In this document: positions 7,393-14,382 of the stretch, in pieces | Layout: every line of letters begins with the position of its first letter | Numbering within the stretch: position 1 is the first letter of the stretch | NCBI GenBank assembly: GCA_017471125.1 | Contig: JAFUWR010000232.1 | Location: 1 to 23,134, forward strand | Length of the DNA stretch: 23,134 bases | From: Clostridia bacterium | GTDB taxonomy: Bacteria > Bacillota > Clostridia > Christensenellales > Aristaeellaceae | Reading direction: 5' to 3' | Program-made: the position numbers and the translations under genes | The notes under the pieces: generated by a model | Databases searched by the model: none | What the model saw: the letters and a program-made list of their open reading frames with translations, nothing else | Told to the model about the DNA's origin: nothing

Positions 7393-8997
7393 ATGATTTT
7401 CACTGAGGAAATGCTTCATTCGATGAAGAAGGTCGAGGCGGCGCGCGAGGCGAACATCGCCCTGGAACCCCGTCGCATGACGGCAGACGAGAAGGAAAAG
7501 CTGCTGAACCAGTATCACCCGGATTACAAGGACGCGGGCTTCACCACCATCAAGGTCGGCCCCAACGCCGGCGAGAAGTGCCCCGTGGAGCTGAACGAGA
7601 TGCTCGAGGGCCACGCCCGCGTGCTGGACATGGACATCGACCTGGATAAGGTGGACTACGAGGCCGACGTGCTCATCATCGGCGGCGGCGGCGCGGGCTC
7701 CAGTGCTGCCATCGAGGCCCACAAGGCCGGCGCGAAGGTGATGATGGTCACCAAGCTGCGTATCGGCGACGCCAACACCATGATGGCCGAGGGCGGCATC
7801 CAGGCCGCCGACAAGCCCAACGACTCGCCCGCCCAGCACTACCTCGACGTCATGGGCGGCGGCCACTACGCCAACCGGCCCGAGCTGGTGCGCAAGCTGG
7901 TCATGGAGGGTCCCGGGGCCATCAAGTGGCTCAACGAGCTGGGCGTGGAGTTCGACAAGGACGCCGACGGTACCATGATCACCACCCACGGCGGCGGCAC
8001 GTCCCGCAAGCGCATGCACGCGGCGGCGGACTACTCCGGCGCGGAGATCATGCGCACCCTGCGCGACGAGGTACTCAACCGCGGCATCCCGGTGATCGAC
8101 TTCACCGCCGCCATCGAGATCATCAAGGACGACCAGGGCCACGCGGCAGGCGCGGTGCTTTTGAACATGGAGACCGGCGAGATCCTGATCGCCAAGGCCA
8201 AGACCGTGGTCATCGCCACCGGCGGCGCGGGCCGCATGCACTACCAGGGCTTCCCGACCTCCAACCACTACGGCGCCACCGCCGACGGCCTGGTGCTGGG
8301 CTACCGGGCGGGCGCGAAGCTGCTGTACCAGGACACGCTCCAGTACCATCCCACCGGCGTCGCTTTCCCGAAGCAGATCTTCGGCGCGCTGGTGACCGAG
8401 AAGGTGCGCTCCATGGGCGCGAAGCTCATCAACAAGGACGGCGAGGCGTTCATGCACCCGCTGGAGACCCGCGACGTGGCCGCCGCCTCCATCATCCGGG
8501 AGTGCTCCGACCATGAGAAGGGCGTGCCCACCCCCGCGGGCAAGGCCGTGTGGCTGGACACCCCGATGATCGACGCCATCCACGGCAAGGGCACCCTCGA
8601 AAAGCGCCTGCCCGCCATGCTCAGGATGTACCTGAAGTTCGGCATCGACATGCGCGAGACCCCCATCCTCGTCTATCCCACGCTGCACTATCAGAACGGC
8701 GGCCTGGAGATCGGCGTGGACGGCCAGACCTGCGTGGAGAACCTGTTCGTGGCCGGCGAGGCCGTGGGCGGCATCCACGGGCGCAACCGTTTGATGGGCA
8801 ATAGCCTGCTCGACATCATCGTGTTCGGCCGCAACGCCGGACAGCAGGCCAGCGCCAAGGCCAAGACCGTCACCGTGGGCAAGCTCACCCTCGACCACGT
8901 CAAGGCCTATGACGACGGTCTCAAGGCCGCGGGCATCGCGTCCACGGCCCTGTCCCCCAAGCTCCTGCCCGACTACACCCGCAAGGTGAACGAGTAA
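7393..8997 (+). CDS. frdA: Fumarate reductase-type flavoprotein subunit, soluble
   Basis: This 534-residue flavoprotein of the succinate dehydrogenase/fumarate reductase/L-aspartate oxidase family has about 90 extra N-terminal residues before the FAD motif VLIIGGGGAG (93-102). Substrate-site residues are visible: HPTG (319-322), the catalytic-type arginine in ETRD (R360), histidine in LHYQNGG (H432) and GRNRLMGNSLLD (R464/R466). At the position of the covalent FAD-histidine of membrane SDH/FRD (SHT) it has Asn-Thr (about 128-129), so FAD is predicted to be noncovalent, as in soluble enzymes. No heme or membrane-anchor subunit follows; a terminator closes the operon. L-aspartate oxidase is less likely because of the partner FrdB-like subunit and the fumarase/Hdr context. 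Direction (fumarate reduction) is inferred. Confidence 0.82.
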   Translation: MIFTEEMLHSMKKVEAAREANIALEPRRMTADEKEKLLNQYHPDYKDAGFTTIKVGPNAGEKCPVELNEMLEGHARVLDMDIDLDKVDYEADVLIIGGGGAGSSAAIEAHKAGAKVMMVTKLRIGDANTMMAEGGIQAADKPNDSPAQHYLDVMGGGHYANRPELVRKLVMEGPGAIKWLNELGVEFDKDADGTMITTHGGGTSRKRMHAAADYSGAEIMRTLRDEVLNRGIPVIDFTAAIEIIKDDQGHAAGAVLLNMETGEILIAKAKTVVIATGGAGRMHYQGFPTSNHYGATADGLVLGYRAGAKLLYQDTLQYHPTGVAFPKQIFGALVTEKVRSMGAKLINKDGEAFMHPLETRDVAAASIIRECSDHEKGVPTPAGKAVWLDTPMIDAIHGKGTLEKRLPAMLRMYLKFGIDMRETPILVYPTLHYQNGGLEIGVDGQTCVENLFVAGEAVGGIHGRNRLMGNSLLDIIVFGRNAGQQASAKAKTVTVGKLTLDHVKAYDDGLKAAGIASTALSPKLLPDYTRKVNE

Positions 8998-9008
8998 ACA
9001 CATATGGC

Positions 9009-9044
9009 AAGCCTCCCTGTCCTGACGGATGGGGAGGCTTTTTT
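9009..9044 (+). terminator. Intrinsic terminator of the hdr-flx-frd operon
   Basis: A perfect 9-bp stem (AAGCCTCCC at 9009-9017 with GGGAGGCTT at 9032-9040) with a 14-base loop is followed by a run of six T (9039-9044), 12 bases after the frdA stop. This is a classic Rho-independent terminator and marks the operon end. Confidence 0.93.
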
Positions 9045-9099
9045 AGGCATATGGTACACTTTACGGGGACTTAACGCCGGATATAACCCCCCGGGGGGC

Positions 9100-9127
9100 T
9101 TGCGCCGGGATTATCGTCTGCTATAAT
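9100..9127 (+). promoter_or_regulatory. Sigma-A type promoter for cbiMQO
   Basis: TTGCGC at 9100-9105 and a perfect TATAAT at 9122-9127, separated by 16 bases, lie about 35 bases before cbiM. The leader is too short to contain a cobalamin or NiCo riboswitch. A CCCCCCGGGGGG palindrome lies just upstream at 9087-9098. Confidence 0.7.
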
Positions 9128-9161
9128 GGTTTCATAACACAACGAAAGCGGGGTATGATCC

Positions 9162-10211
9162 ATGCATATGGCGGACGCGCTGCTCTCTCCCGCCGTGGCG
9201 GTGACGATGTACGCCGCCTCCGGCATCGCCGCGGGGCTGTCGATCAGCAAACTGCGCCGGGACGACGACGCCCGGAAGCTGCCCACGATGGCGGTGTCCG
9301 CGGCGCTGGTGTTCGCGGGGCAGATGATCAACTACACCATCCCCGGCACCGGCTCCTCGGGCCACATGTGCGGCGGCATGCTGCTGTCGGCGCTGCTGGG
9401 GCCGCAGGCGGGGTTTTTGTCGATGATCGTCATACTGGCGATACAGTGCCTGTTCTTCGCCGACGGGGGCTTGATGGCCCTGGGGGCGAACGTATGGAAC
9501 ATGGCGTTCTACGGGTGCTTCGTCGGGTACTACCTGATATGGCGGCTCGTTATGCGGAGCGATTGGTTCTCGGGCATGGGCGACAGGGCCGCGCAGCGGG
9601 CGCGGATCATATGCGCGTCGATCTTGGGGTGCGTGCTGACGCTGCAATTGGGCGCGCTCTCCGTGGTGATCGAGACCAGCCTGTCCGGAATCACCGAGCT
9701 GCCCTTCGGCGCGTTCCTGGCGCTGATGCAGCCCATCCACCTGGCCATCGGGCTGATCGAGGGCGTGGTCACCGCGGCGGTGCTGACGTTCGTGTACGAG
9801 TCCCGGCCCGAGCTGCTGATGGACGTGGACGCCGCCAAGACCGGCGCGACGGGCAGGCGGTCGCTCAGGACCACCATCGTCATACTGGCCATTGTGGCGG
9901 CGGTGGTGGGCGGGGGACTGTCCCTGCTGGCCAGCTCCAACCCCGACGGCCTCGAGTGGGCGCTGTTCGGCAACGCAGAGGCCGGTTACAGCCAGAACAT
10001 GGGGCTCGACGAGGAGAAGTTCGGCGTGTCCAGCGGCCTCGCCGACGCCGCCGGGAGCGTGCAGGAGGCCACGTCCTTCCTGCCCGATTACGCCTTCCCC
10101 GGCAGCGAGAGCGCCGCGGGGACCACGGTGTCCGGCCTCGTGGGGTCGGCTATGGTCGCCGGGGTCGCCGTGCTGATCTGCATCGCCGGAGGGTTTTTCA
10201 GGAAAAGGTAG
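9162..10211 (+). CDS. cbiM: ECF-type cobalt/nickel transporter, CbiM/NikM substrate-specific component with PDGLE tail
   Basis: This 349-residue integral membrane protein begins MHMADALLS; the Met-His start supplies the N-terminal metal-binding His2 of CbiM/NikM and fixes the start codon. A second conserved histidine lies in SGHMCGG (H68). About seven hydrophobic segments form the S-component. A linker near 215-235 leads to a C-terminal hairpin with the PDGLE motif at 261-265 and a last membrane helix near 325-345, equivalent to a fused CbiN/NikN part. It takes up Co2+ or Ni2+ with CbiQ and CbiO encoded next. Cobalt is favoured by the nearby B12-controlled chelatase and corrinoid enzymes, but the PDGLE form also occurs in nickel systems. 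A GCGGGG sequence about eight bases upstream is a modest ribosome site. Confidence 0.88.
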   Translation: MHMADALLSPAVAVTMYAASGIAAGLSISKLRRDDDARKLPTMAVSAALVFAGQMINYTIPGTGSSGHMCGGMLLSALLGPQAGFLSMIVILAIQCLFFADGGLMALGANVWNMAFYGCFVGYYLIWRLVMRSDWFSGMGDRAAQRARIICASILGCVLTLQLGALSVVIETSLSGITELPFGAFLALMQPIHLAIGLIEGVVTAAVLTFVYESRPELLMDVDAAKTGATGRRSLRTTIVILAIVAAVVGGGLSLLASSNPDGLEWALFGNAEAGYSQNMGLDEEKFGVSSGLADAAGSVQEATSFLPDYAFPGSESAAGTTVSGLVGSAMVAGVAVLICIAGGFFRKR

Positions 10212-10222
10212 GCGAGGTAGGA

Positions 10223-10408
10223 AATTACAGCAGTGGGCGGCGCAACGCCGGGGACCTCATCCGTCATTTGCTTCGCAAATGCCACCTTCCCCAGAGGGGA
10301 AGGCAAGGGACCGCCGCCGAAAGCCTTCCCCTCTGGGGAAGGTGGCGCGCAGCGCCGGATGAGGTCCCCCAAGGGTGGGCGCTGGAAGCAGCGCCCCTGC
10401 TGTTGTTA
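10223..10408. repeat. Composite palindromic repeat between cbiM and cbiQ
   Basis: The core (10250-10369) has 14-bp perfect terminal inverted arms, GGGGACCTCATCCG and its complement at 10356-10369. Inside are CATTTGC-TTC-GCAAATG (10265-10281) and two copies in opposite orientation of the self-complementary CCTTCCCC-nnn-GGGGAAGG (10285-10303 and 10324-10342). Outside, GGGCGCT/AGCGCCC forms another hairpin (10377-10396), and imperfect TTACAGCAG / CTGCTGTTGTTA ends extend the symmetry. It looks like a dispersed REP/MITE-type element; similar CCTTCCCC-GGGGAAGG units are, from memory, frequent in gut Clostridia. It carries no ORF. It could fold in the mRNA and uncouple cbiM from cbiQO expression. 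Confidence 0.8.
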
Positions 10409-10420
10409 CGAGGTCGATCA

Positions 10421-11224
10421 ATGAACAAAATGGAACAAGCCCTCCGCGAGCTGAACCACATGGACGCGCTGGCGGCGGGGGATTCGTGGCTGCACGCGCG
10501 GCACTCGCTGGCGAAGCTGATCGTGACGGTGCTGTACATCGCGGCGACGGTGAGCTTCGGCAAGTACGACCTGGCGGGGCTGGTCGCGATGGTCCTGTAC
10601 CCCGTGATCGCGTTCCAACTGAGCGGCATCCCGGTGCGGACGTGCTTCTATAAACTGCGGTTCGTGCTGCCGCTGGTGATGGCCGTGGGGCTGCTGAACC
10701 CGTTCTTCGACAGGACGCCCATGCTCGCGCTCGGCGGCACGGTCGTCACCGGCGGCGTGGTGTCGATGGTGATGCTGATGCTGAAGGGCGTGTTCTGCCT
10801 GATGGCGTCGTTTTTGCTGATCGCCACCACGTCCATCGACGCCATCTGCGCCGCGCTGCGGATGCTCCATGTGCCGTCCATGCTGGTGACGCTGATGCTG
10901 CTGACCTACCGCTACGTGGGCGTGATGGTGGGGGAGGTGGCCGTGATGACCGAGGCGTACCACCTGCGCGCGCCGGGGCAGAAGGGCATCCATCATTCGG
11001 CATGGGGGTCGTTCCTGGGACAATTGCTGCTTAGGAGCATGGACCGGGCGGAGGAGCTGTATTCGAGCATGCAGCTTCGCGGCTTCCACGGGGAATTCTA
11101 CTACGCCGACGCGCGGGCGTTCGACGCGACCGACGGGCTGTGGCTCGCGGGCTGCGCATTTGCGTTCATCATCCTGCGCTGGGCGCGGGTGACACAGGCC
11201 ATCGGCGGGCTGATCGTGAGGTGA
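10421..11224 (+). CDS. cbiQ: ECF transporter transmembrane component CbiQ/EcfT
   Basis: Starting from ATG 10421, preceded by ACGAGG at 10408-10413, the protein has 267 residues, normal for CbiQ. Several hydrophobic segments cover roughly residues 25-160. EcfT coupling motifs are visible as YHLRAPG and MQLRGFHG, the two arginine-containing helices that contact the ATPases. A final hydrophobic segment is near the C-terminus. It links the CbiM metal-binding component to the ATPase CbiO. The open frame runs far upstream through cbiM and the repeat element, but that extension is not coding. The spacing of five bases to cbiO shows tight linkage, in contrast to the 209-bp repeat-filled gap before cbiQ. 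Confidence 0.9.
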   Translation: MNKMEQALRELNHMDALAAGDSWLHARHSLAKLIVTVLYIAATVSFGKYDLAGLVAMVLYPVIAFQLSGIPVRTCFYKLRFVLPLVMAVGLLNPFFDRTPMLALGGTVVTGGVVSMVMLMLKGVFCLMASFLLIATTSIDAICAALRMLHVPSMLVTLMLLTYRYVGVMVGEVAVMTEAYHLRAPGQKGIHHSAWGSFLGQLLLRSMDRAEELYSSMQLRGFHGEFYYADARAFDATDGLWLAGCAFAFIILRWARVTQAIGGLIVR

Positions 11225-11229
11225 CGGGG

Positions 11230-11946
11230 ATGATCGAATTTCGGGACGTGCGCTTCGCCTATGAGCAGGGGCGGACGGTGTTGGACGGGCTGTCGTTCAC
11301 CATCCGCGACGGCGAGGCCGTGGGCTTGATCGGCTGCAACGGCGCCGGGAAGTCCACGCTGATGAAGGCGCTGCTGGGGCTGGTGACCGCGGAGGGGAAA
11401 ATATCGGTGGATGGGCTTGAAGTGACCAAGCAGAACCTGGCGCAGATCCGGCGCAAGCTGGGCTTCGTGTTGCAGGATTCGGACGACCAGATGTTCATGC
11501 CCACCGTGTACGAGGACATGATGTTCGCGCCGCTGAACTACGGCTTGACGCGCGGCGAGGCCGAGGCGCGGGTGGACGCGGCGCTCCAAGAACTGGGCTT
11601 ACAGGAGTTGAAGCACCGCCACAACCACAAGCTGTCCGGCGGCGAAAAGCGCATGGCCGCCATCGCGACGATACTGGCGATGGAGCCGGACGCGGTGCTG
11701 ATGGACGAGCCCACCGCCGCGCTGGACCCGTACAACCGGCGGGTGGTCATCAATACCATACGCGCCCTTCGGCAGACCAAGCTCATCACGTCCCACGACC
11801 TGGACATGATTCTGGACACCTGCGACCGGGTGATATTGCTGTCCGGCGGCAGGATCGCCGCGGACGGACCGGCTGAGGTCGTCCTGCGGGACAAGGCGTT
11901 GTTGGAGGCCCATCGCATGGAGCTGCCGCTGAGCCTGTCGCGATAG
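11230..11946 (+). CDS. cbiO: ECF transporter ATP-binding protein CbiO/EcfA
   Basis: This 238-residue ABC ATPase has Walker A GCNGAGKST (35-43), a Q-loop around FVLQDSDDQMF (Q82), signature LSGGEK (135-140), Walker B VLMDEP with D159/E160, and the H-loop H189 in TSHDLD. The QDSDDQMF/TVYEDMMFAP stretch is typical of CbiO/EcfA ATPases of cobalt/nickel importers. It hydrolyses ATP to drive CbiM-CbiQ transport and probably acts as a homodimer, since only one ATPase gene is present. The start is the ATG at 11230 after GGGG, consistent with EcfA N-termini (MIEFRDVRFAY). It converges on the MATE gene 23 bp away with no clear terminator. Confidence 0.93.
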   Translation: MIEFRDVRFAYEQGRTVLDGLSFTIRDGEAVGLIGCNGAGKSTLMKALLGLVTAEGKISVDGLEVTKQNLAQIRRKLGFVLQDSDDQMFMPTVYEDMMFAPLNYGLTRGEAEARVDAALQELGLQELKHRHNHKLSGGEKRMAAIATILAMEPDAVLMDEPTAALDPYNRRVVINTIRALRQTKLITSHDLDMILDTCDRVILLSGGRIAADGPAEVVLRDKALLEAHRMELPLSLSR

Positions 11947-11969
11947 CGCATAACAAAGCGCGGACCGGG

Positions 11970-13331
11970 TCACTCGGCTTCCGGCGCCTCCCGCCACTTG
12001 CCGATCAGGTAGAACACCCCGCCGATCACCAGCGGCATGAAGCCCGCCAGGGCATCGCCCATCCAGAAGCCCAGGCAGTCCATATGCAGGACGAAGCCCA
12101 TCAGCGCCGCAAGACCGATGCGGGCGATGACGCCGTCGATCAGCGCCACGGCCAGGTTCAGGCCCGACCGCCCGGAGCCGTTGATGAGGGAGAACGCCAC
12201 GCTGCGGGTGGCCGCGCCGTAGAGGTTGAATATGATGGGCACGGTGAGCACCCCGGCCACGCGCAAAAGCCCCTGGTCGGGCGTGAAGATGCCGTAGACC
12301 GCGTCGGGCCACAGCAGCATCACCATATGCGCCAGCGCCGCCAGCGCCAGGCCCACGACGCCGATGGTCGCCAGGATCTGGTTCACGCGCTTATACTCCC
12401 GCGCGCCCAGGTTCTGGCCCACCATCGTGCTGCCCGCGGTGGTGAAGGACATGGAGATGACGCCGCACATGATGTTGATCTTGTTGTAGATGCCCGCCAG
12501 CGCCGAGTAGGTCACGTCGAACAGGTTGATCCACGCCATCAGGATGATCTTGGAAAAGCTCACCGCCGCGGACTGTATCGCCATCGGGATGCCCAGGGCC
12601 AGCAGCCGCTTGAACGTGGGCGGGTCCACTTTGAAGCTTGAGGGCTTGAAGTCGAACCCGAAGCTCTCCCGGTGCCTGTACAGGTAGACGATGGAGGCCA
12701 CGAAGCTGACGCCCTGGCCGATGACCGTCGCCAGCGCCGCGCCGAACACCTCCATGCCCAGGTACTTCACGAACAGCACGTCCAGCACCGTGTTCAGCAC
12801 CGCCGCCACCGCGATGAACACGAAGGGGCGCTTGCTGTCGCCCATGCCGCGCAGTATGGCGCTGACGATGTTGTAGCCGTAGATGAACAGAAGCCCGCAC
12901 ACGCAGGTGACCATGTAGTCCATGGTGTACTTCTCCGCGGCGGCGGGGGTGTTCAGCCAGCGGAGCACCCGATGCCTGAGACAATAGCATATCACCGCGA
13001 TGACCAGCGACGCGCTCAGCAGGAACGTGAACATGGTGCCGACGGTCTTTTTGATGTCCTCGCGCCTGTCCGCGCCCACGTCCCGGGCGATGATGACCTG
13101 CCCCGCCGACGAGAAGCCCATGGCCACGAAGGTCAGCAGGTGCAGTATGTCGCCGCCGATGGACACCGCGGACATCCCCGCGGGGCCGATGTAGTTGCCC
13201 ACGACGATCATGTCCACCAGGTTGTAGATGGCCTGGAGCGCGTTGGACACGAACAGTGGCAGCGTGAATTGGAACAGCAGCGGGACCACCGGGCCGCGGG
13301 TCAGGTCCCGTATCATCGTCTTGGACGCCAT
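11970..13331 (-). CDS. MATE family multidrug/cation efflux transporter
   Basis: This 453-residue membrane protein has about twelve hydrophobic segments. Its MATE features include the N-terminal PLLFQFTLPLFVSNALQAIYNLVDMIVVGNYIG, the repeated half starting near LLALGIPMAIQSAAVSFSK, and VGQNLGAREYKR. MATE proteins export drugs or metabolites using Na+ or H+ gradients; the substrate cannot be told here. The start at 13331 is chosen because AAGGGTG lies six bases before it and it sits two bases after the panE stop; an ATG 18 bases upstream (13349) would overlap panE and has GGAAG ahead of it, so remains possible. It is probably cotranscribed with panE. Confidence 0.9.
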   Translation of the reverse strand: MASKTMIRDLTRGPVVPLLFQFTLPLFVSNALQAIYNLVDMIVVGNYIGPAGMSAVSIGGDILHLLTFVAMGFSSAGQVIIARDVGADRREDIKKTVGTMFTFLLSASLVIAVICYCLRHRVLRWLNTPAAAEKYTMDYMVTCVCGLLFIYGYNIVSAILRGMGDSKRPFVFIAVAAVLNTVLDVLFVKYLGMEVFGAALATVIGQGVSFVASIVYLYRHRESFGFDFKPSSFKVDPPTFKRLLALGIPMAIQSAAVSFSKIILMAWINLFDVTYSALAGIYNKINIMCGVISMSFTTAGSTMVGQNLGAREYKRVNQILATIGVVGLALAALAHMVMLLWPDAVYGIFTPDQGLLRVAGVLTVPIIFNLYGAATRSVAFSLINGSGRSGLNLAVALIDGVIARIGLAALMGFVLHMDCLGFWMGDALAGFMPLVIGGVFYLIGKWREAPEAE

Positions 13332-13332
13332 G

Positions 13333-14241
13333 TCATTCACCCTTGTCATATCCGGCTTCCCGGGCGCGGATGGTGTCGTAGAGCCAACGGTTCACCGGCG
13401 CGGGGAGGCCGTGCTTGTCGGCCAGGCGGCAGACCGTGCCGGAGAACAGCTCGACCTCGCTCTTGCGCCGCGCCAGTCCGTCCTGCCGCATGGAGGGCAT
13501 GCCCTCGGGCGACAGCGTGTCCATGAGCCGCAGGTAGTCCTGCACGTCCGCTTCGGTCACCGGCACGCCCTCCCGCTCGGACAGGGGGATGACCTCGCGC
13601 ATGGCGGCGATCATCTGGTCCCGGACGGGGCCGGGGCGCTGGATGGTGCCGTAGTTGCCCTCGTGGACCATGAGCACCTGGTTGACGCCCACGTTCAGCA
13701 TGAACTTGCTCCACTGGCGGTGCAGTATGTCGTCCTCCACCGCGTAGGGGACACTGGCCCGGTCGAACATCTCACAGAGCTTCTCCAGGTTGGGCGATGT
13801 CCCGCCCCCGGGCAGGCCGAGGCGCAGCGTGCCCTTTTGGGTGTAGGTCAGCGAACGCCCCGTCCGCACGGCGTCCATGCCCTGGGCCGTGCACCAGACC
13901 AGGTGGTCCGCGCCGAAGCGCTTCCCGATGATGTCCTCGCTGGTGATGCCGTTCAGCAGCGAGATGATGATGGTGCCGTCGCCCACATAGCCCGCGGCGT
14001 CCTCGACGGCCCCCTCGAGGGCCGTGCCCTTGACGGCGAAGACCAGCAGGTCCACCGGGTCCTTCGCGCCCGCGTCCAAGAGGTCGAAGCGCTTCCCGAC
14101 GCCGTTGACGGTGATGGGGGACTCCGCGTATTCGGCCTTGCGCCGCGCCCCCACGATGAAGCCCACGTCGAACGCGGCCTGGAGCATGTCGCCGTAGAGC
14201 AGGCCCAGCGCGCCCATGCCGATGATGGCGATCCTATCCAT
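13333..14241 (-). CDS. panE: Ketopantoate reductase-family (PanE/ApbA) NADPH-dependent 2-oxo acid reductase
   Basis: This 302-residue protein has an N-terminal Rossmann motif IAIIGMGALG (4-13) for NADPH. Residues matching the PanE active site are visible: Asn in SLLNGIT, Lys in QWSKFMLNVGVNQ and Glu in KSEVELFSG. PanE reduces 2-dehydropantoate to pantoate for CoA synthesis, but many paralogues reduce other 2-oxo acids and no panB/panC is nearby, so the exact substrate is uncertain. The start at 14241 follows GGAGGG by five bases; longer frames upstream start before the promoter and are rejected. It is first in a two-gene minus-strand unit with the MATE gene, divergent from the methyltransferase. 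Confidence 0.83.
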   Translation of the reverse strand: MDRIAIIGMGALGLLYGDMLQAAFDVGFIVGARRKAEYAESPITVNGVGKRFDLLDAGAKDPVDLLVFAVKGTALEGAVEDAAGYVGDGTIIISLLNGITSEDIIGKRFGADHLVWCTAQGMDAVRTGRSLTYTQKGTLRLGLPGGGTSPNLEKLCEMFDRASVPYAVEDDILHRQWSKFMLNVGVNQVLMVHEGNYGTIQRPGPVRDQMIAAMREVIPLSEREGVPVTEADVQDYLRLMDTLSPEGMPSMRQDGLARRKSEVELFSGTVCRLADKHGLPAPVNRWLYDTIRAREAGYDKGE

Positions 14242-14269
14242 AATAACCCTCCGCATGTGTAGTGATCTC

Positions 14270-14298
14270 ATTATACCCCGCCGCGTGGCAAAAATCAA
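14270..14298 (-). promoter_or_regulatory. Promoter for panE-MATE unit
   Basis: On the minus strand TTGATT (14298-14293) and a perfect TATAAT (14275-14270) are separated by 17 bases, about 29 bases before the panE start. It faces away from the methyltransferase promoter, giving a compact divergent regulatory region. Confidence 0.72.
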
Positions 14299-14317
14299 CT
14301 GTATCCGGGGCCTCGGC

Positions 14318-14346
14318 TTGACAAGCGCGGGTCGGCGGTATATAAT
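14318..14346 (+). promoter_or_regulatory. Perfect consensus sigma-A promoter for methyltransferase gene
   Basis: TTGACA at 14318-14323 and TATAAT at 14341-14346 with exactly 17 bases between form a full consensus promoter. The -10 element overlaps the palindrome described next, which suggests tight repression. Confidence 0.9.
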
Positions 14347-14362
14347 TAGTTTAGACTAATTA
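14343..14362. promoter_or_regulatory. Operator-like palindrome overlapping the -10 element
   Basis: The sequence TAATTAGT-TTAG-ACTAATTA has perfect 8-bp arms around a four-base centre and spans the -10 box and the expected transcription start. The size and AT-rich symmetry suit a MarR- or TetR-type repressor; no such regulator gene is in the window. It could alternatively form a small 5' hairpin in the mRNA. Confidence 0.6.
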
Positions 14363-14382
14363 TGGAATGGGGATGGGGAAGC

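Noticed and set aside
7393..8997. L-aspartate oxidase or adenylylsulfate reductase for the flavoprotein
   Set aside because: No nadA/nadC or aprB/sat neighbours; a FrdB-like partner precedes it and fumarase begins the operon.
6646..9003. A 785-codon open frame antisense to frdB/frdA
   Set aside because: Same explanation: it lies entirely opposite two clear Fe-S/flavoprotein genes and its composition is of the antisense type.
9087..9098. CCCCCCGGGGGG palindrome as an operator or second terminator
   Set aside because: It has no loop, no U tract and nothing linking it to a known regulator family.
9045..9161. Possible cobalamin or nickel/cobalt riboswitch before cbiM
   Set aside because: No B12 box or other aptamer landmarks, and the leader after the promoter is only about 30 bases.
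9155..10420. Upstream extension of the cbiQ frame through cbiM and the palindromic repeat
   Set aside because: The extension reads cbiM out of frame; CbiQ family N-termini and a ribosome site support the start at 10421.
11946..11969. Terminator between convergent cbiO and MATE genes
   Set aside because: Only a weak GCGC/GCGC pairing is visible and neither strand has a T tract.
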